DNA of 64,000 nt from NCBI GenBank assembly GCA_024281675.1, contig JAMXAG010000012.1, positions 1-64,000 of the forward strand. Direction: 5' to 3'. Of the stretch, positions 57,259 through 64,000 are shown piece by piece (position 1 is the stretch's first letter; every line of letters begins with the position of its first letter). The stretch comes from Nitrosomonas sp. Lineage in GTDB: Bacteria > Pseudomonadota > Gammaproteobacteria > Burkholderiales > Nitrosomonadaceae. A program made the position numbers and the translations under genes. Below the pieces are notes generated by a model. The model was given only the letters and a program-made list of their open reading frames with translations, was not told the origin of the DNA and searched no databases.

Positions 57259-58710
57259 GGTGGATTCAACCGATCGTTGCAACAGTGGGTTGTTGAATAG
57301 ATTTCATATAATCGTTTAGTGCTTCTGCAGGTGTTTTCCAACCAAGTGTTTTCCGGGGCCTGCTATTCAGCGTATGGGCTACTGCCTGGATCTCTTGAGT
57401 ACTCCAACGAGATAGATCGGTGCCTTTTGGGAAGTATTGCCGCAGAAGCCCGTTGGTATTCTCATTCGTGCCGCGTTGCCATGGGCTATTAGGGTCGGCA
57501 AAAAACACCTTAACTCCAGATTCGATGGTAAATCGGGCGTGATCCGATAGCTCCTTTCCACGATCCCAAGTTAATGATTGCCACAGCTGGGCGGGCAAGC
57601 TCGTCACTGTTTTTTTCAGTGCATTAGTCATTGTAACAGCTCCGTAGCCCGCAAGCGCGGGACCATTCTTCGTTCTGGGAGTCAGCCCATAGCCTTCCTC
57701 GCGAGGCAGATGGATAAGCATGGTAAATCGGCTTGAGCGCTCGACCAATGTCCCAATTGCAGATCGATTCAGACCGATGATCAAGTCACCTTCCCAATGC
57801 CCAGGTAAGGCGCGATCTTCCGCCTCAGCAGGGCGGCTGGAGATCATGACATTCTCGTTGACATGAGCCCATGCTTTAGCCTGCGCCCTGGCTCTCGGTA
57901 CGCGCAACGCTCGCCCCGTGCGCAGACAACTCACCAACTCGCGCTTGAGAGCACCGCGACCTTGAATGTAGAGAGCCTGATAAATGGCTTCGTGAGAAAT
58001 GCGCATGGATTTGTCCTCTGGAAAGTCAATCTGTAGCCGATTGGCAATCTGTTCAGGCGACCAGCCTTTGACCCAATTACGGTCACCACGATGTGGCTTA
58101 TTTCGTCCTTTGAACGGTGCCTGTCGAGGTCCCTCAATTTTACGCCCATCAGCGTCATAAACCTTTCCTTCCAAGCAGTCTTGTACATATTGGCGCAGTC
58201 GAGGGTTGGTCACCAGTTTCGCCGCTTTCGGTCTCCTGGCAACCAATTCCGCTTTCCACTGCGCGACTGAAGCGCGATATTCGAGCCGACCGCTACGAGT
58301 GGCAGCATTGCGAGTCAGCTCCCGTGAAATTGTCGACGGACTTCGTCCAAGACGGCGAGCAATCTCACGCACGCCAATACTTTGTGCCCGGAGCAGTCCA
58401 ATCTCTTCTCGTTCAGCGAATGACAAATATCTTCCGGATATGTGATTAGACATGAATAATGGCATCCCGCCTCGATAACGGAACCAGCGGGTACCTACCG
58501 CTGACGACACGCCAACAGCCTCTGCCGCTTTCTCGCTTGTTATCCCGGTTGCAATCTGCTCCCAAAATAGCCGCTCAATCTCACCGCGAAGTGACGGCGC
58601 ACCTGGCGAGCGCATCGTCCATCTCCCCGTCAACTTTTGCATCCATCCTGCTGGTCGCCCCATAAACACCTCCATGATCAAAAGTGTTGCGACAACCGGT
58701 TGAATCCACC
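57259..58710 (-). mobile_element. element D (IS30 family), innermost and youngest insertion
   Basis: The tips GGTGGATTCAACCG (57259) and CGGTTGAATCCACC (ending 58710) are perfect 14-bp inverted repeats, with partial matching further in. TTG flanks both sides (57256-57258 and 58711-58713). The element is 1,452 bp and looks complete. Confidence 0.92.
57266..58675 (-). CDS. IS30-family transposase, apparently intact
   Basis: The 469-aa product from the ATG at 58673-58675 keeps everything inside the element. It shows the IS30 N-terminal helix-turn-helix (YLSFAEREEIGLLRAQSIGV, REIARRLGRSPSTISRELTR), WSPEQIANRLQIDFP, and the DDE core: D in LPGHWEGDLIIGLNRSAIGT, D in LTWDRGKELSDH, E in WQRGTNENTNGLLRQYFPKG. 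The N-terminus is longer than in IS30 itself but occurs in relatives. A later ATG at 58663 is an alternative start. The stop lies inside the terminal repeat. Confidence 0.92.
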   Translation of the reverse strand: MEVFMGRPAGWMQKLTGRWTMRSPGAPSLRGEIERLFWEQIATGITSEKAAEAVGVSSAVGTRWFRYRGGMPLFMSNHISGRYLSFAEREEIGLLRAQSIGVREIARRLGRSPSTISRELTRNAATRSGRLEYRASVAQWKAELVARRPKAAKLVTNPRLRQYVQDCLEGKVYDADGRKIEGPRQAPFKGRNKPHRGDRNWVKGWSPEQIANRLQIDFPEDKSMRISHEAIYQALYIQGRGALKRELVSCLRTGRALRVPRARAQAKAWAHVNENVMISSRPAEAEDRALPGHWEGDLIIGLNRSAIGTLVERSSRFTMLIHLPREEGYGLTPRTKNGPALAGYGAVTMTNALKKTVTSLPAQLWQSLTWDRGKELSDHARFTIESGVKVFFADPNSPWQRGTNENTNGLLRQYFPKGTDLSRWSTQEIQAVAHTLNSRPRKTLGWKTPAEALNDYMKSIQQPTVATIG

Positions 58711-59256
58711 TTGACAACCTTGGTCAGTATTGAAGATATCCGGCTTGCCATGCTTGTTTATGGCTTCTTGTACAGCTTCAATGCAGAAGTCGGTAGTCAA
58801 GGTGTTAGACAATCGCCATGACAGCACTCGACGGCTTGCCCAGTCGATCACGGCGAACAGATAAACGAAACCGCGCTTCATTGGGATGTAAGTGATATCT
58901 GCTGCCCAGACATGGTTTGAGCGGGTGATGGACAAATTCCGCAACAGATACGGGTAGACTGGATGCGCCTGATACCGCTTGCTGGTGCTGGGCTTGCGGT
59001 AGATTGCGTGTATTCCCATTCGCTTCATCAGCGTAGATACACGACGCCGACCGAATAAACTTCCTTCGCGTTTGAGCATTTTGGAAAGCATTCTGGCGCC
59101 TGCAAAGGGATGGTTCAGATGTAATTCGTCTATTCGGCGCATCAGTACAAGCTCCTCCGCTGATAGCGGAACCGGTCGGTAGTATGCTGTTGAGCGTGCC
59201 ACATCCAGTAGCCGACATTGCTTCACCAGCGACAGTGCGTGAGTTCGGTTTATCAT
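58711..59256 (-). pseudogene. element C OrfB, 5' part (split by IS30)
   Basis: Exactly 182 codons remain: the HTH_21 region (NHPFAGARMLSKMLKREGSL), the first catalytic aspartate in HVWAADITYIPMKRGFVYLF, and the second in DIFNTDQG, where IS30 inserted. The currently open frame runs a few codons into IS30. The ATG overlaps the orfA stop by four bases (ATGA), so OrfB was made by coupling or by the frameshift usual in IS3. Confidence 0.88.
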
Positions 59257-59555
59257 CGCTTTGCGCTCAACAATCCCGACTTGATGAGCGCGCCTTCTAA
59301 AAAATCATTCTCCAACGTGAGCTGTCCAATCTTGGCGTGAAGTATCTTGAGATCAGGCGCGGCGGCCTTTGCTTTTGAATTACTCCCGAATACATCGATT
59401 GCAGATTCCTGTAATTGCTGCTTCCATTCCGAAATCTGGTTCGGATGCACATCAAATTGTTCAGCTAACTCAGCTAGTGTCTTATCACCCTTGATCGCAG
59501 CTATTGCCACCTTGGCTTTGAATCCCGCTGCGTGATTCCTTCTCGTCCTTCTCAT
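59253..59555 (-). CDS. element C OrfA (IS3 family helix-turn-helix protein)
   Basis: The 100-aa OrfA is intact: RRTRRNHAAGFKAKVAIAAI, the helix-turn-helix DKTLAELAEQFDVHPNQISE, then a leucine-zipper-like segment (DLKILHAKIGQLTLENDFLE). OrfA binds the terminal repeats; with OrfB broken by IS30 it cannot support transposition and could act only as a repressor. Confidence 0.88.
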   Translation of the reverse strand: MRRTRRNHAAGFKAKVAIAAIKGDKTLAELAEQFDVHPNQISEWKQQLQESAIDVFGSNSKAKAAAPDLKILHAKIGQLTLENDFLEGALIKSGLLSAKR

Positions 59556-59649
59556 ACTCTCGCTCCTTTTTTGCCGCGAACTTCACGGATTTAGATTGAG
59601 CAAGATTACCACTTATCCGACTGTCCGAATTTGCGAGGCCACTTCTAGG

Positions 59650-59768
59650 TGCTGCGTTACCGGGGCAAAGCCAAAGCACATGCCTGGCATATTTTACAAG
59701 CCATGGCATACAACCTGAAAAGGTTGCCCAGATTGTATGTTAATAGGCAGATACAATTGCAATCATAG
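59650..59768 (+). pseudogene. element B transposase, 3' end
   Basis: After the AGG duplication the sequence continues the element B frame: LRYRGKAKAHAWHILQAMAY, then NLKRLPRLYVN, ending at TAG 59766-59768. These are the usual last residues of IS5-type transposases. From 59769 to 59918 only the non-coding right end of element B is present. Confidence 0.88.
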
Positions 59769-59923
59769 GACAAATGCGCATTCTGAGCCGATAATGATCA
59801 ATGAAAGTGATTGTTCGCGTGATTTCAGCAAGGAAATGACTAAAAAATATCGCGATACTCACAAAAAAATCAGAAATTGTAACGAATTTGATAATTCGTT
59901 GAATTTTGCAAAGGTCTCTGGAG

Positions 59924-60346
59924 GTAGATACCGAAGGTAAGGCTGTTCAGTTTGAAGATGGCAGTCAGCCTGGAATCAGCTGTACCGAAGAACAAAGTGC
60001 GGGTCCGGATGCGACTTGGCTGAAGAAAGGCAAGAAGTCGCAGTTTGGCTACCGCAGTTACCTGGTGGTGGACGCACAAGACGGCTATGTGCGCGGGGTT
60101 CACACTACTCCTGCCAACCAGAGTGAAATGATGCATTTCGAAGCAGCTATCGATGGTGTGCATATCGAGGCGAATCGGGTGTATGCCGACAAAGGATCCG
60201 CCAGCAATGCCAATCGGCAGTTTCTAAGAAAGCAAAAGATCAAGAGCGCAATCATGCATCGCGCGTACAAGAACAAACCACTCTCGTCACGCCAGAAGCT
60301 GGCGAATCAATTGATCAACAAAAAACGCTATATTGTCGAACAGTGT
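59924..60346 (+). pseudogene. element A transposase, 3' part
   Basis: It resumes in frame from codon 161: VDTEGKAVQFEDGSQPG, QFGYRSYLVVDAQDGYVRGV, the catalytic aspartate in RVYADKGSASNANRQFLRKQ, and YIVEQC with the catalytic glutamate. The IS3 fragment at 60347 then cuts it. Unlike copy 1, this half has no frameshift, so the two copies decayed separately. Confidence 0.88.
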
Positions 60347-60820
60347 TGAATCGCCCCGGATTTTCCGGAGACTGCTTGTCTTGAGTCAAGTTGCATCAGC
60401 TGACTTTTCCCGATTGCGATAATACGCCTTTTCAAATTCTGCCGGTGGAACATATCCGATTGCATCCAGCAGTCTTCGATTGTTAAACCAATCCACCCAT
60501 TCCAATGTAGCAAATTCTACTTCTTCGATACTACGCCAAGGACCGCGATGCCGTATGACTTCGGTCTTGTACAAACCATTGATGGTCTCGGCCATGGCAT
60601 TGTCATAAGAATCTCCGATGCTGCCGACGGAGGCGTCAATACTTGTCTGCGCCAAACGTTCCGTATAGCGAATCGACAAATATTGGCCACCTCGATCTGA
60701 GTGAGCAATTAGCCCCTTGTCCGGATGTTTACTTGCAGTTGCACGAAATAATGCCTGTATAACCAGTCTCTTTGTCATTCTCTCATTCATGGCATAGCCT
60801 ACCAGTTCGCCATTAAATAG
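60347..60820 (-). mobile_element. element E, truncated IS3-family insertion
   Basis: The plus-strand left tip TGAATCGCCCCGGATTTTCC is a typical IS3 end. On the minus strand the C-terminal half of an OrfB is intact: ELVGYAMNERMTKRLVIQAL, GLIAHSDRGGQYLSIRYTER, SYDNAMAETINGLYKTEVIR, and WVDWFNNRRLLDAIGYVPPA, with stop at 60386. The N-terminal half, orfA and the other tip are gone; at 60820 the sequence switches to the right tip of element A. A deletion evidently removed both the rest of E and about 270 bases of A. Confidence 0.82.
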
Positions 60821-60855
60821 TGGTAGGGGAGGTTGTGCAGGAGTCTTTAGCATGA

Positions 60856-61145
60856 TATTTCTGGTCAAATTGGTGATTAAAAATACTAAGACGTAGCAGT
60901 ACAATTCATCAATCGAATTTGTTTGGAACAGGTATTTTACGCTGCACCACAGGCGCTCGACAAACACATTACCCCTCTGGCTCCTTTGCCATCCATGCTG
61001 ATATTAATACTGTGATCCTTCAATACATTGGTAAAGGCCTCGCTGGTATACTGTCGGTTATTGAATATATCCGGTGTCCCGTAACGGTAAATCGCATCCT
61101 CAAGTGTATCAACACAAAAACTGGCATCCAGGCTCGATTGCATTC
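60856..61145 (-). pseudogene. element F, IS3-family OrfB remnant
   Basis: Two minus-strand pieces in different frames, YGTPDIFNNRQYTSEAFTNV with HSINISMDGKGA, then NVFVERLWCSVKYLFQTNSI, are the DDE core of an IS3 transposase related to element C but diverged. A frameshift near 60975 and missing ends make it a fossil. It ends about 45 bases before the deacetylase stop codon. Confidence 0.8.
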
Positions 61146-61189
61146 ATGCCAAAGTCCGTGATGCTGGTAACGTTCGTGCCAAAGTTGAT

Positions 61190-61969
61190 TTACCTGGTAA
61201 TCGGCCGAAACATCGCTCTACCAAGTGCATGTTTGATGGGAAGAATTTCAATTCCACTTGCAGCAACAGCTGCAACAACTGCGTACAAAAGTTCCGGTGT
61301 ACAACCGTAAGGCGACGGAAAATCAATCACATCGTGCGTATTAAATATAATCCAGCCATTGCGTACTTTTGTTTCTTTTATCAGAGCATCGATAGAATTT
61401 TTGTCAAAATTAGCATCTAAATTGAAGCATTTGAGCTGAGACAACTCTAACAGTTTAGTATTGATCCCCGCTTGTGTACCTCGGCAAACAGAGAATTTTC
61501 TACTCAAGAACCGTTTGGCACCAATGCTGACATTTCCCTGTGGATATGCAAACGACGTCATAATCACATCACCTAGCAAATGTTTAACAAACTCAGCATT
61601 TCGATCGATGCTATCTAATAATTCACAATTATTTTGCTGTGAAACCCTTTTATGATTAAATGTATGACAACCAATCTCGTGCCCCTTTGTATGCGCGGCA
61701 ACAATGTCATTAAGTTCATAGTAACTTACCCCAGTCATCACTTCAGTATCTGGAAATTTGTTTAAGCTCTCTGGAGAAAACGCATGTGCCACAAAATAGG
61801 TTCCGCGCACACCAAAACTTTCTAAAATGGGTGCTCCATTGATCCATGCCGTATGAGGGAAATCGTCAAAAGTAAATGATGCAACCGGTGCGGAAAGCCT
61901 TGAAAATACAGGCTTGGCTGGCCAAGCATTCGAAATACGACGAATTGCGGATGTAATGTATCGGTTCAA
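61190..61969 (-). CDS. polysaccharide deacetylase (NodB-type)
   Basis: This 259-aa carbohydrate esterase 4-like protein has the metal/catalytic motif ASFTFDDFPHTAW, the metal histidines in GHEIGCHTFNHKRVS, SFAYPQGNVS, and the late IIFNTHDV box. These enzymes remove N- or O-acetyl groups from glycans. It starts with TTG; a strong AGGAGGAGATCAG upstream and only 11 bases from the HAD-gene stop show tight coupling. There is no clear signal peptide. Confidence 0.85.
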   Translation of the reverse strand: MNRYITSAIRRISNAWPAKPVFSRLSAPVASFTFDDFPHTAWINGAPILESFGVRGTYFVAHAFSPESLNKFPDTEVMTGVSYYELNDIVAAHTKGHEIGCHTFNHKRVSQQNNCELLDSIDRNAEFVKHLLGDVIMTSFAYPQGNVSIGAKRFLSRKFSVCRGTQAGINTKLLELSQLKCFNLDANFDKNSIDALIKETKVRNGWIIFNTHDVIDFPSPYGCTPELLYAVVAAVAASGIEILPIKHALGRAMFRPITR

Positions 61970-61980
61970 CTGATCTCCTC

Positions 61981-63825
61981 CTAGTTCTGATTTTCTTCAA
62001 TAAGATTCTTAACTTTAACAATGTCATCTTTAGCGAAAGGTTCTTGAGTAGACCGAATGAATATGCCTTCTACTTGAGATTCCGAGGATTGAAAATCAAA
62101 ACCAAGCTCTTCCAACATACGAACTGAAGCGTCATTACGGCTGGTTTTTTTATATTGAACTGACATACTATCAAAACCATCAGTAGCTAATTTTGATGCA
62201 AGCCAAGAAAAAATCGCATCCTCTACATGTTTTCTTTGTACACGGCAACTCATCATAAAAGATTCAATCTGCGCGTTATCTTTATTCACCATACACATGG
62301 CAATTATTCCATAATCACCGAAGCGATCTCTGCAGCTAAACACATAACCGGCACGACCCGCATTGTTTGCTTGAACTTCCATCAACTCTTCGCGTGTATA
62401 GCGCCTACCTGAAACGTTCAGTTGATTGGTTCGTTGCGATAATTCGTGTGCCCGCTCCATTACAGCCTGTGATAACGGTGAAACTTGGATTGTGAGATCA
62501 CATCTACGCAAAAACTCAACATAATCTGTTGTAGATGCATCAAAAGTGGATTTCCGCTTCTGTTCTGCCTGATACATTGAGCGTCTGTTAACACTTTCAG
62601 ATGTAACCGGTAGATCAAACCATGGATTTCTCAGCAAGTTTGGTATCTCAGTCTCCGCCAAGACACGTACGCTCGATAATCTTTCATTGACCTCTGCACG
62701 TTCGAAAGCTTGATCATCAACCAATACGAACGTATCCAATCCTATATCTAAAAGTTCAGCAATCCTTTGTATTGCAGTGCTTTTAGGATTCCAGCTAATC
62801 TGTGGGTAAAGAAAAAAATCCTTCAGACCGAATCCTTCAAGCGCAGCAAGTGCCGGTTGCATATCGTTTTTTGATGCAATGGATTGCAAAATACCACGGC
62901 GATCCAACTCGCGAATAATTGGTGGAATCCTTTCATCAAGTACTATTCCATCGATACCATCCTCAGCTAACGTTCCTTGCCATACGGTATTATCAAGATC
63001 CCAAACAACACATTTACCTTTAACGTCGCTACTACTTTGATTAGTATGAATAGCACTGGATAGATTTGTAGGAACACGCATCTTATCGATGCCTTTTTTA
63101 AATTCGACGAAATCGATCAACCCAAAAGTAATTTCATGTCCAATAGCATTTTCTAAAGGTTCAATTTTGATGAAATAAGGCTGAGATAAATCTACCCAAC
63201 GAGAAATTTCGATTATTGGAACCACTTTACGATTATAACCTTTGGAAAGCTCAATATTTTCTTGAAACAATCCTCCAGCAGCCTCATTAATCGCTAATAT
63301 TGTTAGCGTAAAATTTAAAGTGGGCTGATCATTATTTAGCCAAGCTTCAATGACAAAAGCTTCTGCAGAAATGGAGGCGATGGCACTTTGACGAATTTTA
63401 CGCTGATCCCATTTACGTTTTAATTGTCGAATCGCAATCGATGGAGCCCATTGTGTAATTGCATTAGAAAGCATTTCATCAAAATTCTCACGATGGTTGG
63501 CATCCGTTAGTGATGTCAATCCCACCGGTCCTGTTCCTTCAAGTTTTCCCCATTTCCGAAAGGTAATGGTAGCCAATCGTGTTCCAGACGATAGTTTACC
63601 TTTCTGTATTCCTTTCACAAATCGACCGCAATTTAAATCTTCGTGCCGTGGCGTATAAAAAGAACACGATGCATAGCAAGCCGGCGCAGCACACTCAGAA
63701 CAATGCTCGCCCCATACAATCAAGCTCCGAGCAGCAATTATTTTGAGTAATTCATCAAATTGACTGGCAGCAGCTTGGTCAAGTTTGGGTGTATATTTTT
63801 CTGGATAATCGGTTGCTTCAAACAT
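61981..63825 (-). CDS. FkbH-like HAD-IIIC protein with N-terminal cysteine cluster and acyltransferase-like C-terminus
   Basis: The protein has 614 aa. Residues about 36-66 carry a Cys-rich motif (GEHCSECAAPACYASCSFYT, then NCGRF) that could bind a metal or Fe-S centre. The centre (about 270-420) is an HAD-IIIC/FkbH phosphatase-like domain with VVWDLDNTVWQGTLAEDG, SIASKND and VLVDDQAFERAEV. The C-terminal 150 residues are GNAT-like (FGDYGIIAMCMVNKDN, IESFMMSCRVQRKHVEDAIF), as in FkbH proteins that load three-carbon units on carrier proteins. It is cotranscribed with the deacetylase and probably modifies the surface polymer, perhaps with the ACP at 42063. Confidence 0.8.
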   Translation of the reverse strand: MFEATDYPEKYTPKLDQAAASQFDELLKIIAARSLIVWGEHCSECAAPACYASCSFYTPRHEDLNCGRFVKGIQKGKLSSGTRLATITFRKWGKLEGTGPVGLTSLTDANHRENFDEMLSNAITQWAPSIAIRQLKRKWDQRKIRQSAIASISAEAFVIEAWLNNDQPTLNFTLTILAINEAAGGLFQENIELSKGYNRKVVPIIEISRWVDLSQPYFIKIEPLENAIGHEITFGLIDFVEFKKGIDKMRVPTNLSSAIHTNQSSSDVKGKCVVWDLDNTVWQGTLAEDGIDGIVLDERIPPIIRELDRRGILQSIASKNDMQPALAALEGFGLKDFFLYPQISWNPKSTAIQRIAELLDIGLDTFVLVDDQAFERAEVNERLSSVRVLAETEIPNLLRNPWFDLPVTSESVNRRSMYQAEQKRKSTFDASTTDYVEFLRRCDLTIQVSPLSQAVMERAHELSQRTNQLNVSGRRYTREELMEVQANNAGRAGYVFSCRDRFGDYGIIAMCMVNKDNAQIESFMMSCRVQRKHVEDAIFSWLASKLATDGFDSMSVQYKKTSRNDASVRMLEELGFDFQSSESQVEGIFIRSTQEPFAKDDIVKVKNLIEENQN

Positions 63826-64000
63826 GTTAAGAATAGTTTTTGTTTAAATACAAATCAGTAATTTACTAACATAACTTCATAAATTGATTTTACAGAAAAT
63901 CGAGAATAATCCTGAATGTAACAATATATTAATTGGTTGATAATCTGAAAAATAATTTTTGTATAATCTCCATTTTATGATTACCGGTAACAAATGACCT

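Larger units (their letters stand above)
56907..59646 (-). mobile_element. element C (IS3 family) inserted in element B
   Basis: The tips AGAAGTGGCCTCAC (from 56907) and the inverse at 59646 (AGAAGTGGCCTCGC) are inverted repeats. AGG is duplicated at 56904-56906 and 59647-59649, the 3-bp duplication usual for IS3. It is transcribed on the minus strand: orfA then orfB. Minus the nested IS30 it measures about 1.28 kb, standard for IS3. Confidence 0.88.
55893..59918 (+). mobile_element. element B (IS5 family) inserted in element A
   Basis: The tips GAGAACTTTGCA (55893) and TGCAAAGGTCTC (ending 59918) are inverted repeats with one mismatch. TGGAG flanks both sides. Without the nested IS3 element and its target duplication, element B is about 1.28 kb, a normal IS5 size. 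Confidence 0.82.
55342..60847 (+). mobile_element. element A copy 2 (IS5-type), outermost shell of a nested IS cluster
   Basis: The left tip (AAGACTCCTGCACAACCTC at 55342) and the right tip (inverse at 60829-60847) agree perfectly over about 27 bases, with TA outside both (55340-55341 and 60848-60849). The element is split twice: by element B at 55893-59918 and by an IS3 fragment at 60347-60820. About 270 bases of its 3' part, present in copy 1 at 16350-17620, are missing at the second split. Confidence 0.8.

Noticed and set aside
60386-60967. 193-aa apparent transposase on the minus strand
   Set aside because: It is a chimera: its first third comes from IS3 fossil F, a few residues from the tip of element A, and the rest from IS3 element E; not a real protein.

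Overview
The window looks like chromosome of a betaproteobacterium close to Nitrosomonas (family Nitrosomonadaceae). This is inferred from the A+T-leaning composition, the exosortase-B type exopolysaccharide (EPS) cluster (epsD-epsE-epsF-epsG-xrtB-epsI), the periplasmic alpha-carbonic anhydrase and the general look of the proteins. No ammonia-oxidation gene lies in the window, so the genus is not proven.

Layout. 1-3.4 kb is an accessory strip: a truncated IS1595 transposase, a Tae4-like peptidoglycan amidase (type VI secretion effector) overlapping a small secreted protein that is probably its immunity partner, two short inverted-repeat elements and an unknown protein. 3.4-16.1 kb is core: nnr, purL, a ChaN/PDZ protein, an M1-peptidase-like protein whose zinc motif is destroyed, two small envelope proteins and comEC. 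16.3-18 kb holds a frameshifted IS5-type element (copy 1 of element A) and an older fragment of the same family. 18-31.7 kb carries a lytic transglycosylase, priA, an unknown lipoprotein, a Rieske oxygenase with a run of small membrane proteins, an alpha-carbonic anhydrase and the methyl-cycle genes metK, ahcY and metF, with an S-adenosylhomocysteine riboswitch in front of ahcY. 31.8-41.6 kb is housekeeping: folD, aceE-aceF, nadD-rsfS-rlmH-maf-rng and rpmE.

42-55 kb begins with a cupin, an acyl carrier protein and an IS256 ruin, then an ovothiol pair (ovoA-ovoB), then the EPS and exosortase cluster ending with an O-antigen-ligase-like protein and a sulfotransferase. 55.3-61.1 kb is a Russian-doll insertion-sequence nest. 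An IS30 element sits inside an IS3 element, which sits inside an IS5 element (B), which sits inside a second IS5-type element (A). The inner three junctions have exact target duplications, and conceptual removal restores each host reading frame. Two further IS3 fragments lie on the right. 61.2-63.8 kb returns to surface-polymer genes on the minus strand: a polysaccharide deacetylase and a FkbH-like HAD protein with an N-terminal cysteine cluster.

How the genes work together: metK, ahcY and metF make and recycle S-adenosylmethionine (SAM). The SAM-dependent OvoA and its partner lyase use it to make a thiol-histidine antioxidant. The eps genes plus sulfotransferase, deacetylase, FkbH-like protein and acyl carrier protein point to a decorated exopolysaccharide with exosortase-anchored proteins. 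I saw no tRNA, rRNA or CRISPR array.
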